In this document: positions 16,753 through 25,952 of the stretch, piece by piece
How positions within the stretch are numbered: position 1 is the first letter of the stretch
Layout: each line of letters starts with the position of its first letter
Origin: Alphaproteobacteria bacterium
GTDB taxonomy: Bacteria > Pseudomonadota > Alphaproteobacteria > Rickettsiales > JADKJE01
DNA length: 64,000 nt
Assembly: GCA_016722515.1 (NCBI GenBank)
Contig: JADKJE010000009.1
Span: 1 to 64,000, forward strand
Direction: 5' to 3'
Program-made: the position numbers and the translations under genes
The notes under the pieces: model-generated
What the model saw: the letters and a program-made list of their open reading frames with translations, nothing else
The model's database searches: none
Told to the model about the DNA's origin: nothing

Positions 16753-18522
16753 ATGAAAACTCCTCGCATCAGAACACTGCTTGCTCTCCTTTTATTTATT
16801 TGTCTTTTTGGTGGTGGAATTCTGCTTATCAAAAAGCAGCTAGGTGGCATGCCACATCGTCAGGCTATCCATCTGACTCAAAACGACACTCCTAAAAGTT
16901 TTGCCGGAGATTTTCTTGCCAGTAAACATGCGTTTAAGGAAAAATTACTGACACTTTCTGCTGCACACATGTTAGAAAGTTATCGATATGCACCTGAATT
17001 AGATGGCCTTCTGATGGAGGCTTTCCAACTTAAATGGCTATCTGGGCAGTTAGACGATGCAAACCAATTAGGCACAACCCTCATTGAAAAAAATTCCGAC
17101 AACCTTGCGCCACGACTGCTGGTTGCCATTATGAATGTTAAGAATCAGCATTATCAAGATGCGCTCGGATATATTGAACCGATGTTAAAAACCAATGAAA
17201 AAATTACCAACATCCATCAGTTGGCCGCCTATCTCACTGCCGTGTGGGCCCATGTTGGCCTTCATGAAGATGAGAAAGCGAAGACTATCTTAAAACAACT
17301 TGCCAGTTCAGGAGTCTTTACGCTTCCTGCCGATTATTACATCGGGTTGATTGACGATGTCGAAGGGCACTTACCTGAAGCAGTACAGCATTATCAATCA
17401 TTACTCCAAGCTGATATCGTCTCCTACCGCATCACCCGCATCGCAGCCAATGCTTTTGAGCGCCATGCGAATAAAGATCTTGCCATTCAGATGTACCAGC
17501 TTTTTGCTAAAAAAGGAGCGTCTGAAAATTTTTCGGTTGAGAGGGAAATACAGCGCCTGCAAAAAGGCTCTTTAAAAGCTCCTTCTCCTGTACTTACAAC
17601 ACCAAGCCAGGGGCTTTCATCTTCACTGCTGGAAATTGTGTCCGCACTTTACAGCAAGGGCATGCTGCATGAATCTATGGCGTACTCCTATCTTGCTAAA
17701 ACACTGGATCCCACCCACGACGAACCCAAATTGATGATTGGCCTGATTCATCAGGATCAGGATTTATGCCAGGAAGCCCTTGAGCAATTCAGAGACATTC
17801 CCGAAGCCAGCGGTTATTATTATCCTTCAGCCATTAACCAAGCTCGGTGCCTCATCAAGTTAAACCAGGATTTTGATGCGACGAAATTGCTGCTCTCACT
17901 CACGGTTAAGTATCCACAATTTTCAACCCCTCATCTGGTTTTAGGTGATTTTTATTTTGAGAAAAAAGATTACAACAAAGCAATTGAAAATTATCAATCG
18001 GCCCTTAAGACTATGGGCAGTGACACACCTATTGAACAATCATGGCCTGTCAGCTATGCACTGGCTTTTTCCTATCAAAAATCCAACGAGTGGGATAAGG
18101 CCTTTACTATCCTTACCGACCTCAAAAAACAATTGCCAGACGAACCTGAAATACTTAATTTTTTAGGTTATAGCCAGGTCTTGCGTAACCAAAATCTGGA
18201 TGAAGCATTAGCCATGATTAGCAAAGCGCTCCAGGCAAAACCCAATGATGCCCATATTATCGATAGTATGGGTTGGGCCCTTTATACGCTTAAGCGGTAT
18301 GATGATGCACTTCCTTACCTAGAACGCGCGATAGAAATCACCCCTGATGACCCTGTGTTACTTGATCATCTCGCCAGCATTTATGATGCGCTAGGACGCA
18401 AGCATGAAGCACTGTACAAATGGCGCCAGGCTTTAGAGTTAAAACCTGAGAAAGAAGATGAAGACACCATCAAAAAACACCTAAACCAGCCAGATATCAA
18501 AGCGTTAGAAGACCACAGCTAG
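16753..18522 (+). CDS. TPR-repeat protein with N-terminal membrane anchor
   Basis: The 589-residue protein begins with one hydrophobic segment (LLALLLFICLFGGGILLI), suggesting an anchor or signal peptide. The rest is helical with many TPR-like units. The clearest are at the C-terminus: HLVLGDFYFEKKDYNKAIENY, LSYSLAFS-type helices, PNDAHIIDSMGWALYTLKRY and DPVLLDHLASIYDALGRKHEAL. Such proteins in alphaproteobacteria are periplasmic or outer-membrane associated scaffolds. No enzyme domain is visible. It lies 70 bp after yqgE and 60 bp before the MnmC2-like gene. Confidence 0.88.
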   Translation: MKTPRIRTLLALLLFICLFGGGILLIKKQLGGMPHRQAIHLTQNDTPKSFAGDFLASKHAFKEKLLTLSAAHMLESYRYAPELDGLLMEAFQLKWLSGQLDDANQLGTTLIEKNSDNLAPRLLVAIMNVKNQHYQDALGYIEPMLKTNEKITNIHQLAAYLTAVWAHVGLHEDEKAKTILKQLASSGVFTLPADYYIGLIDDVEGHLPEAVQHYQSLLQADIVSYRITRIAANAFERHANKDLAIQMYQLFAKKGASENFSVEREIQRLQKGSLKAPSPVLTTPSQGLSSSLLEIVSALYSKGMLHESMAYSYLAKTLDPTHDEPKLMIGLIHQDQDLCQEALEQFRDIPEASGYYYPSAINQARCLIKLNQDFDATKLLLSLTVKYPQFSTPHLVLGDFYFEKKDYNKAIENYQSALKTMGSDTPIEQSWPVSYALAFSYQKSNEWDKAFTILTDLKKQLPDEPEILNFLGYSQVLRNQNLDEALAMISKALQAKPNDAHIIDSMGWALYTLKRYDDALPYLERAIEITPDDPVLLDHLASIYDALGRKHEALYKWRQALELKPEKEDEDTIKKHLNQPDIKALEDHS

Positions 18523-18583
18523 TCATTTCTGTTCCATGCCCCCCATCTGTAAACCCTGGTTCATTTATCCTAAACACGATGCG

Positions 18584-19816
18584 ATGAATGATGTGATTAT
18601 CATTGGCGGTGGAATCGCTGGCTTAAGTACGGCCTATCACCTTGCACACTATGGCTGTCGGAGCACGGTACTTGAACAACATTCTGATGTTGCACAGGAA
18701 GCTTCCGGCAATATGGCTGGCATCGTCATGCCACTTATACTGCCAGAAAGTGACCCGCTTTCGGCTTATTATCGTCAAAGCTATGAATATGCCATTTCTC
18801 ACTATCATACAGTGTCTGAGAATTTTTCTTTCTCAATAGGCGACCCCCATTGTGGTGCCCTTCAATTATCAACCAGTTTTTCGAGACGAAAATCTACCCT
18901 TCCCTCCTGGGTTTCTAACTCACTGGCTTACCATGTTAATCCATTTGAAGCTTCAGAAATTGCGGGGATAACCATCGATCATGCGGGGCTCTTTTTTCCT
19001 GGGAGCATGTATCTTCAACCACAAAATCTCTGTAAGCTGTACCTCTGTCTTTCTGCTCCCTATCTAACCCTGCTTACGCACAGCAAAGCATTAAGCATAA
19101 AGCGGATGGATGGTCTTTGGCATGTGTACGACCGTTCGGGCTCTTGCCTGGCTAAAGCTCCGGCCTTAGTCATTGCTAATGGCACAGAAGCGAGACAATT
19201 TCCGCTTACCTCATGGTTGCCATTTCGTATTATTCGTGGACAACTCGCCTATCTTGAAGAAACCCCTTCCAGCCGTGCTTTACGCGTACCACTTATTTTC
19301 GATGACTATCTGATTCCCGCCATCCATGGCGTTCATGTGGCAGGTGCTAGCTTTAATGCAGACCATCAATACGATTTAAATCTAGATATAGAAGAGCATC
19401 ATTTTATGATTGAATCAATTTTTGGCGCAACGCAACTTCGTTTTGATAGAGACAGAAGTGCTCCTGCCAAGGGACGCGTTAATTTCCGTACCACCCTTCC
19501 AGATCGGAGGCCGTGCGCAGGCCCCATTCCTGACTTTGCCTTTTATCAACACGCTTATCACGACCTGCGCCACGGTAAAAATTTTTCGTTGTACCAGCCA
19601 GCCCAAACAGAACCGGGACTTTATATCAATGTCGGCCTTGGGTCACGCGGCTTAACACATGCACCCTTATTGGGATCACTCATTGCCGCCGAAATAACCA
19701 ATTCACCTTTACCTGTTTCTACCGACATACTGTCTCTTCTGCATCCAGCCCGTTTTATTATCCGAGACCTCCAAAAATCGCTCTCTATTAAGAATAGAAA
19801 ACAAACACCGTCTTAA
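18584..19816 (+). CDS. FAD-dependent oxidoreductase, stand-alone MnmC2-like (tRNA U34 modification)
   Basis: A dinucleotide-binding motif opens the protein (VIIIGGGIAGLSTAYHLAHYG), followed by EASGNMAGIVMPLI. The C-terminus carries LPDRRPCAGPIPD, GLYINVGLGSRGLTHAPLLG and LHPARFIIRDLQKS. These match the C-terminal oxidase domain of bifunctional MnmC, which removes the carboxymethyl group of cmnm5(s2)U34 in tRNA. The N-terminal methyltransferase half is absent, so only the oxidase step would be done. I use the ATG at 18584; an upstream ATG at 18536 is in frame. Assignment to the MnmC2 branch rather than a general DadA-like oxidase is inference from the C-terminal motif. Confidence 0.8.
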   Translation: MNDVIIIGGGIAGLSTAYHLAHYGCRSTVLEQHSDVAQEASGNMAGIVMPLILPESDPLSAYYRQSYEYAISHYHTVSENFSFSIGDPHCGALQLSTSFSRRKSTLPSWVSNSLAYHVNPFEASEIAGITIDHAGLFFPGSMYLQPQNLCKLYLCLSAPYLTLLTHSKALSIKRMDGLWHVYDRSGSCLAKAPALVIANGTEARQFPLTSWLPFRIIRGQLAYLEETPSSRALRVPLIFDDYLIPAIHGVHVAGASFNADHQYDLNLDIEEHHFMIESIFGATQLRFDRDRSAPAKGRVNFRTTLPDRRPCAGPIPDFAFYQHAYHDLRHGKNFSLYQPAQTEPGLYINVGLGSRGLTHAPLLGSLIAAEITNSPLPVSTDILSLLHPARFIIRDLQKSLSIKNRKQTPS

Positions 19817-19926
19817 TACAGCCTGTCATTCCCCTAAAATCAAGCATCGGCAAAAACGTAAAAGCTGTTGCTTTCACAGCCACATTCGGGAATGATATAT
19901 ATACTTAAAAACTGCAGGAGGTTCCC

Positions 19927-20517
19927 GTGTCGTTCAGAATGTTATTGGTGCTTGTTGGATGTGGTTTATCGTTATTGTCGTTTCCTGCCTATGCCATCAA
20001 AGTGGTGGATATGCACCCGCAACCCTTTAAAGACGTTGTTCAGGAAGGCAGCCACCAACCGGTTCCAGAAATCACCATTTACGATGCACTAGGCAAACCT
20101 CATAATCTCAAGGAACTGCGCGGCAAAATTGTACTGCTTCACTTCTGGGCCACCTGGTGCCCTCCTTGTATACACGAATTGCCAAGCCTGGATGCGCTTG
20201 AACATAAAATGAGAGAAATGGCTGCCATTGGTGATATTGATCAACAAGGGATAACCGTCGTGCCTATTTCACTCGATTTTAAAGGGGTTGAGCCTGTAAA
20301 GAATTTTTATAATTCCCGCAGAATCAGCTCACTCCCCATTTTGTTTGATAAAAGCAATGCAGCCTTCGCTGCATTGGGCGTTAAAAACCTACCGACTACG
20401 ATTATCATCGGCCCAAGAGGCAAAGAAATTGGCCGTGTCGAAGGTGCATATGAATGGAACAGCAAAGAAGTAACGGATTATTTATTTCCATTTAGCGAGC
20501 ATAAACCTAAAAACTAA
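19927..20517 (+). CDS. TlpA/ResA-type periplasmic thioredoxin
   Basis: GTG start at 19927 after a strong GCAGGAGG site. A signal peptide (LLVLVGCGLSLLSFPAYA) is followed by a TlpA-like domain: GKIVLLHFWATWCPPCIHELP with the CPPC active site, ITVVPISLDFKGVEPVKNFY and LGVKNLPTTIIIGPRGKE with the cis-Pro. These proteins reduce periplasmic cysteines, for example in cytochrome c or cytochrome oxidase assembly. Electrons could come from the DsbD-like protein encoded about 4 kb away; that link is inference. Tail-to-tail with the next gene. Confidence 0.92.
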   Translation: MSFRMLLVLVGCGLSLLSFPAYAIKVVDMHPQPFKDVVQEGSHQPVPEITIYDALGKPHNLKELRGKIVLLHFWATWCPPCIHELPSLDALEHKMREMAAIGDIDQQGITVVPISLDFKGVEPVKNFYNSRRISSLPILFDKSNAAFAALGVKNLPTTIIIGPRGKEIGRVEGAYEWNSKEVTDYLFPFSEHKPKN

Positions 20518-20534
20518 ACAATGAACCCTTCACC

Positions 20535-23500
20535 TCACAACCGTGGCGAAGACACGGCATTTGGCAATTGCACATTCTGTTTTTGGGCGAATCTCTTGAA
20601 ATAATCATGCTTCATCGTAACATGCCCAGTTGAATGTACACAAAATTTCATCTCCTTAACCATCGCAAAGAAGGCTTGATTATGCTCTACTGGAGCTTTC
20701 CCGATACGAAAGATCACGCCGGATTCCAACATATTTTTTATTAATATGTCCTCGCTTTCACGATATAATAATTTATTCCTTTCAGAACCTTCGTTAAAGA
20801 CTGTTTTTAATTGCGTAGCTAACGCCTCTTTAACAGCGCTGAAGGTTTCTTTACACAATTTGGTCTGGACAGCAAGCGATAAGAAGTGATCCATATTACC
20901 CTGCATAATGGCCGCAAAATTTTCTGCACACTCAAACAAGGAATGTATTTCTTCCAGTACCGTTTGGCGCAAATACGGTTTTACCAGCAATGAAGGGGCA
21001 TGATTACGTAAATCATACGCTATGTGAAATTGTTTATATCTTCCTTGCTTCAGCGATAAGCGCTGCTCATTGAGTGTATTTAATCTCCCCATACAACCAT
21101 CTGGCCTGGCAATTCCAGGTATTACCCTCGTGCAGTTTCCACTGGCTGCATCATAAGTTATCCCTTCATTACAGGGCATGGTGAGGTTAAGATGCAAGCG
21201 CATAGGATTCCTGTTCATCTGCTTTAAAATGGTGATGACCTCTCTTGTATTTATATCCATCTCCAACCCATATGTTGAGTGATTTGGCAAAGGAGCGCTG
21301 TATATCCCAACATCCCATCCCGAATCTTGGGGTAAATACTCTAGCAGTGTTTGAATAGCAGGAAAGGAAAATTCTTTTGTTTTATTAAATACGAGCGAAA
21401 GATTGTCATATATTGGATTTGTACAGCGAATGGTCACAAAACAAGATCTGCCAATATCTCGCGTTCCAATCCGTTGCGAACCGTTTAATAAGGAAGCTTC
21501 ACCTTCAAATATCTCATAAGCTCCTTGGTCCAGTATAGCCCAACTAGGATGCTTGGATTGATATTTATAATACGCTACTTTATAGGAATCATTAAGATCT
21601 GGGTCCTCATCATTCCTATAGGTTTCTGAAATTTGTTTATAAATACGTTTAAGTTCCAGATAATTTTTGTTTTCAGACGCACAAAAAGCTGCTTTATGAA
21701 ACAACGCTCGGGGGTCATTTTCCAACTTATCGAATATGGATCCATCCCTTGAATCACTCGATTGAGAATAATATATTTCTCCCAAAAAACGATAGCTTAA
21801 CATAAGCAGATGATTGATGAGCATCTGTTCTGGGGGTGTTAATTGATTCGTTCTCTTTGCTGTGTTTAATGTATCGATCACTATCGTAAGTAGCGTGCCC
21901 GACTCATCATCCCCCATCATGTGTTCGAACAAAGCCCGACAATAACCATACGCTAATGAGGCATACTCCTTTTCTAGGAGCGTCATTGATCCATTGACCA
22001 TCATATCCTTCATAGCATTCAATAGATTACTGGCGGTAGGATCATTAAGAATTTCTTTTGTCTTTTCAAATAACAGGTTTAATTCAATCGTATCTTTAGC
22101 GTAACCAAGGGCTGATATTTCGCTGCCCTTATCATCCATTTCCTGCAAAAATGCATTCAATTGAGTACGATAATCGATTGGAAGAATCCAAAACGGCTCA
22201 GATTGACTATTTTGCTGCTCATCTATTTCTGTCATTTCAGCATCATTAGAAACATCATTATTTGCCATAGCATGAAAATAAGTAGGCCCAGGATATTTAG
22301 GCCTTAATGTTTCATTTATCTTTAATTGATTATTTTCAAGATAGACACCACCATTCATCAAGAAATCAAAAAATAACTGATTTATTTTTTCTGCATCACG
22401 TCCAATACACACATTGAAATGAAGTATATTATTTAGCAATTCCTGACAATGATTCATGTAATCCGTTTTGTCAGGTATATATGCTGTTACACATTCACCT
22501 ATTTTTTTAAAAAGCACTTTCTGTGTCTGCCGACATAATTTGGCAACACCACATTCCTCCTTGTATTTTCTTGCATATCTTAAATCATTATTTTGATGAA
22601 CCTTTTCGCGGTATTGATGATTAAAATCTTCATTTGATTTATATTTGTCCAAATCAGCTGCATAGGTCAGCAATGTGCAAATGGATAGGTAACGTTGATT
22701 AGCGGGAGCTTCCTTTTCGGTATCAATTCCTATTAAATTATAGGCAACATGAAAATGGGTCAATGACGGCTGATCATCCAGCATTGTGACGGGGTTAAGC
22801 ACAGAACTCATTGCACAGTCTAAATCACTACGTGGTCTGGCTGCCCACCCCTGTGTCACCTCTCCAGTCTGAGCATCATAAATGAAAGCATGTGGTGACG
22901 ATTTATCCCAGATAGACGCCCGATCAATGATAACATTAGGATATTCACGCAATACCCCCAATACTTCACATAAATTTCTATAAGAAACCTCTGGATACAC
23001 ACTTGATGAGCCATAAATTCCCACTTGCCACGGTGTGTCTTTGGGTAGCTGATGCAAAAGGCTCTTAATCGCATTCGGCTCCATGGTATCATCTTTATGA
23101 AAAATCAATGAACGATTCTGATAACGCACATCCATACATCGGACAGTCACCACCGTACATTGTCCTACGCTGCAGGTTCCAACACGTTGATTTCCATCTA
23201 AGAAAGCCGCTTCTGCTTGGCCGATCATATAGGCACGTGTATCTGGTAAGCCAGCACTGTATTTTAAATGCTCTTCTAGATATTGAGCTGCCTTCATCAT
23301 TGTTTTATGGCTCGTATCTGCCATTGACAGATAGAGATTGGCTAATTCTAAAGCACTATCTCTAGCCTGACGATAATTAGGAATATCCCGGGCATGTTCA
23401 AAACAATTTTCCAGCGCAGCAAGAGCTCTACGGACATTGCCCTTTTTCCGATACAGCTGCCCAAGGTTAAAAAACAGGTTACCCACTAATAATTGGGTTG

Positions 23501-23993
23501 TTTTTTGGAGCGCATCAGAATGATCCGTTTGACCCATAATCACAAACATAGACTGTATCTGAGCTTCCATGAATTCAATAGCATTCTCTTTTTCAAGAAA
23601 AAACACCAGCTGTGTTTGAAAATAGATTTCAATTACCTTGCATGTAACGATTCTAATGTCCCCATAGTTATAACTATTTATTCCACCATGTTCCTTACTA
23701 CTCTTAACCGCTACGGTCGTAGAAAATTGATCTAAGAGCAGCCTCATTTCATTCATTTTTTCTGTTTTAAGTTTAGGCGATGCTGCACGGCTAGAAATGA
23801 TTGCTTCAAGCCTTTCCAATTCATTTATATATCGTTCATACCCCATAAAAAGATCCTCTTTAGGGATAGCCAAGCGGGTGAAAGGATGATCCGTATTACG
23901 CTGTGTAAAATGGGGAGGTATAAGCCAGTTGACTAGTTTAAATATAGCTTCGGAGGAAACATCCGTTCCTATTAACAAATTATCTATCTTCAT
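20535..23993 (-). CDS. Large protein of unknown function with internal duplication
   Basis: I do not recognise this 1152-residue protein. No signal peptide or membrane segment is evident. Residues about 165-250 look like TPR-type helices (NLFFNLGQLYRKKGNVRRALAALENCF). A segment occurs twice, at about 257-425 and 815-990. Shared features are G-N/S-Q-R-V/I-G-T, a Cys (Q-C-T or S-C-F) followed by VTV/IRC, then SLIFHK or SLVFNK, a W-D/Q-VGIY strand, and FHVAYNL or FHIAYDL at the end. The first copy keeps His299 twenty residues after Cys279; the second has Asn there. This could be a Cys-His enzyme-like domain with one degenerate copy, but no family is assigned. TPR-plus-unknown layout is effector-like. 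Confidence 0.7.
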   Translation of the reverse strand: MKIDNLLIGTDVSSEAIFKLVNWLIPPHFTQRNTDHPFTRLAIPKEDLFMGYERYINELERLEAIISSRAASPKLKTEKMNEMRLLLDQFSTTVAVKSSKEHGGINSYNYGDIRIVTCKVIEIYFQTQLVFFLEKENAIEFMEAQIQSMFVIMGQTDHSDALQKTTQLLVGNLFFNLGQLYRKKGNVRRALAALENCFEHARDIPNYRQARDSALELANLYLSMADTSHKTMMKAAQYLEEHLKYSAGLPDTRAYMIGQAEAAFLDGNQRVGTCSVGQCTVVTVRCMDVRYQNRSLIFHKDDTMEPNAIKSLLHQLPKDTPWQVGIYGSSSVYPEVSYRNLCEVLGVLREYPNVIIDRASIWDKSSPHAFIYDAQTGEVTQGWAARPRSDLDCAMSSVLNPVTMLDDQPSLTHFHVAYNLIGIDTEKEAPANQRYLSICTLLTYAADLDKYKSNEDFNHQYREKVHQNNDLRYARKYKEECGVAKLCRQTQKVLFKKIGECVTAYIPDKTDYMNHCQELLNNILHFNVCIGRDAEKINQLFFDFLMNGGVYLENNQLKINETLRPKYPGPTYFHAMANNDVSNDAEMTEIDEQQNSQSEPFWILPIDYRTQLNAFLQEMDDKGSEISALGYAKDTIELNLLFEKTKEILNDPTASNLLNAMKDMMVNGSMTLLEKEYASLAYGYCRALFEHMMGDDESGTLLTIVIDTLNTAKRTNQLTPPEQMLINHLLMLSYRFLGEIYYSQSSDSRDGSIFDKLENDPRALFHKAAFCASENKNYLELKRIYKQISETYRNDEDPDLNDSYKVAYYKYQSKHPSWAILDQGAYEIFEGEASLLNGSQRIGTRDIGRSCFVTIRCTNPIYDNLSLVFNKTKEFSFPAIQTLLEYLPQDSGWDVGIYSAPLPNHSTYGLEMDINTREVITILKQMNRNPMRLHLNLTMPCNEGITYDAASGNCTRVIPGIARPDGCMGRLNTLNEQRLSLKQGRYKQFHIAYDLRNHAPSLLVKPYLRQTVLEEIHSLFECAENFAAIMQGNMDHFLSLAVQTKLCKETFSAVKEALATQLKTVFNEGSERNKLLYRESEDILIKNMLESGVIFRIGKAPVEHNQAFFAMVKEMKFCVHSTGHVTMKHDYFKRFAQKQNVQLPNAVSSPRL

Positions 23994-24148
23994 AATATGG
24001 TCGAAAATTATAAATAAATTAATAGTATGTTAATATCGTTGCAATATTATGACGCCCATATAAAAAACGTAAATCTGCTGAGTACATTCGTCTAGAACCA
24101 CAGCCGTGGTCGGAAAATCATTATCAAGTATGCATTCTCTATATACCC

Positions 24149-24172
24149 TTGCGCTTGAAGCGCAAGGGGCAT
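24149..24172. repeat. Stem-loop in intergenic region
   Basis: CCCTTGCGC-TTGAA-GCGCAAGGG is a 9-bp perfect inverted repeat in the gap between the 1152-residue gene and the amidase end. There is no T-run on either side, so it is not a classic terminator for either gene. A weaker palindrome (ACCAC-AGCC-GTGGT) lies about 55 bp to the left. Confidence 0.5.
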
Positions 24173-24227
24173 AAGAGCTGAATATACGCTATTTCTAATT
24201 CGCTTCTAAACATACGGGTATTGAGGG

Positions 24228-25007
24228 CTACGACCTAAACTCAACTGGAGTTTCAAGGCCCACGATTTCCTGGGTCATTTTAATCAGTCGCAGCAGGCTT
24301 TTAGCCGCTGTACCATCCCATTTATCATTCACCCGTTCCGGACAAAAATGGCGCTTAAAGGTGGTGACGATCAAGGCAGTGTCTAAATCATACTTCCCAC
24401 TGCACTCTATGCTATAACCATAATAAGCGAGGGCTTTTTGAATTAATTCTACATTTTCACCTTCATCACCGCGCGTTAATAAGACCATATCTTTGGTATA
24501 ATCAGGAGCAACCCATAAACCTACGCCATTTTCCGCCAACCATTCCCACGGGAAAAGCTCTCCAGGATCTTGCTTACGCGTTGGAGCGATATCAGAATGC
24601 CCAACAATATTGCGGGCCGATATAGCATATTTTCGAATCAATTCTTTACATAGCCGAAGCACTGACTGCATTTGTGCAGCAGGAAAAGGGCGATATCCCC
24701 ATTCATGCCCTGGATTTACGATCTCAATACCGATTGACCGGTTATTACATTGATCTTTACCGCGCCACGCACTCTGACCAGCATGCCAAGCACGTTTATC
24801 ATCCTGCACCAGTTGATAGATCGTTCCATCTTCTGCAATAAGGTAATGGGAACTGACTTCAGATTCTTTATCACAAAGCCGTTCTAACGCATCTTCCCCC
24901 GTACGCATACCGGTATAATGGAGAACAACCATATCAATATCTCCACCATCGGGGCGACTGCTAAAATTGGGGGAAGGTCTGTATTTGATATCCAGTTTTG
25001 AGTCCAT
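24228..25007 (-). CDS. N-acetylmuramoyl-L-alanine amidase (Amidase_2) with peptidoglycan-binding domain
   Basis: The enzyme cleaves the bond between N-acetylmuramic acid and the stem peptide. Zn-ligand motifs are visible: MVVLHYTGM (His), IGIEIVNPGH (catalytic Glu region) and IVGHSDIAPTRKQDPG (His and Asp). A C-terminal PG_binding_1-type segment reads LLTRGDEGENVELIQKALAYYGY. There is no signal peptide, as for AmpD/AmiD-type recycling or cytoplasmic forms. I use ATG 25007 because a GGAAG site sits just before it; the longer ATG at 25025 overlaps the EamA gene. Likely co-transcribed with that gene. Confidence 0.92.
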   Translation of the reverse strand: MDSKLDIKYRPSPNFSSRPDGGDIDMVVLHYTGMRTGEDALERLCDKESEVSSHYLIAEDGTIYQLVQDDKRAWHAGQSAWRGKDQCNNRSIGIEIVNPGHEWGYRPFPAAQMQSVLRLCKELIRKYAISARNIVGHSDIAPTRKQDPGELFPWEWLAENGVGLWVAPDYTKDMVLLTRGDEGENVELIQKALAYYGYSIECSGKYDLDTALIVTTFKRHFCPERVNDKWDGTAAKSLLRLIKMTQEIVGLETPVEFRS

Positions 25008-25008
25008 C

Positions 25009-25893
25009 CTATTCTTCCTTTCCACTTACCAAAAGCCTTGGCCTACGCATCATAATGATCGTAACTCCCGCAACCGTCAAGACCCCACCCGCCACAATTT
25101 GCCATGTCAATACTTCTCCTAACACAATCACCGCAGCCAAGGTCCCAAAAAAGGGTACTAACAACGAATAAGGTACGACCTGATTAACCGAATATTTCTT
25201 TAACAGCTTATACCATAAACCATTGCCAATAACAGTATTGATTACACCTGAATAAAAAACGGCGGTGTAGTGGATCGGTTTAGCCGATAGCAGGATATCC
25301 CAATGGTGTTCTTCAACAAGAAATGTTAAAGGCGTTGCCTGGATAAGACCAAAAAGCGTTACCCACGCTAAGAAATAGAGGACTTTTAAATTATGGGTAA
25401 ACTTGAGCTGGATATTATATAGCGCCCAGGCAAATGAGCTAGCAACCATCAATATAAAAGGGATATAATTACCATGCAGGCTTGGTGTACCCGCAATGAA
25501 AGCAGTTCCGATCAACGATAATAATATCCCAGAAAATGTTTTAAAGCCAATTGTGTCTTTAAAAATAAACAATCCCAGTATCACGACAAACGGGACACGC
25601 AACTGGTCAATCATAATGGCAGCAGAAACATCAAGCCCCATATGCAACGCCAAAAACAGCGCACTAATATGCAGCGTTGCCCAGGTAAACGAAATCCCCA
25701 TCAGCAACACCCATGAAATTCTTAATTTCTTAAAACTTCTCAGAAAGGGCACAAGAACAACGGATGTAGATAACATCCTAAGAAAAACCAGGAAAAATAC
25801 AGGAAAATGCTCAAGCGCGATCTTGGAAGCCACGAAATTAAGGCTCCACAATATAATAACCAATAGTGCAATAAGCACGTCCTTCGGTTGCAT
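25009..25893 (-). CDS. EamA/DMT family transporter
   Basis: The 294-residue protein has about ten hydrophobic segments in two EamA halves (IALLVIILWSLNFVASKIAL at the start; ASSFAWALYNIQLKF and VVPYSLLVPFFGTLAAVIVLGE in the second). This is the YddG/RhaT-like drug/metabolite exporter superfamily. The substrate cannot be inferred. Upstream of, and probably co-transcribed with, the amidase. Confidence 0.9.
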   Translation of the reverse strand: MQPKDVLIALLVIILWSLNFVASKIALEHFPVFFLVFLRMLSTSVVLVPFLRSFKKLRISWVLLMGISFTWATLHISALFLALHMGLDVSAAIMIDQLRVPFVVILGLFIFKDTIGFKTFSGILLSLIGTAFIAGTPSLHGNYIPFILMVASSFAWALYNIQLKFTHNLKVLYFLAWVTLFGLIQATPLTFLVEEHHWDILLSAKPIHYTAVFYSGVINTVIGNGLWYKLLKKYSVNQVVPYSLLVPFFGTLAAVIVLGEVLTWQIVAGGVLTVAGVTIIMMRRPRLLVSGKEE

Positions 25894-25952
25894 TCTATTC
25901 CTGTTTCAATCAAACATTTATCTTCACGCTAAGTCTTATACCACAATGCTCG

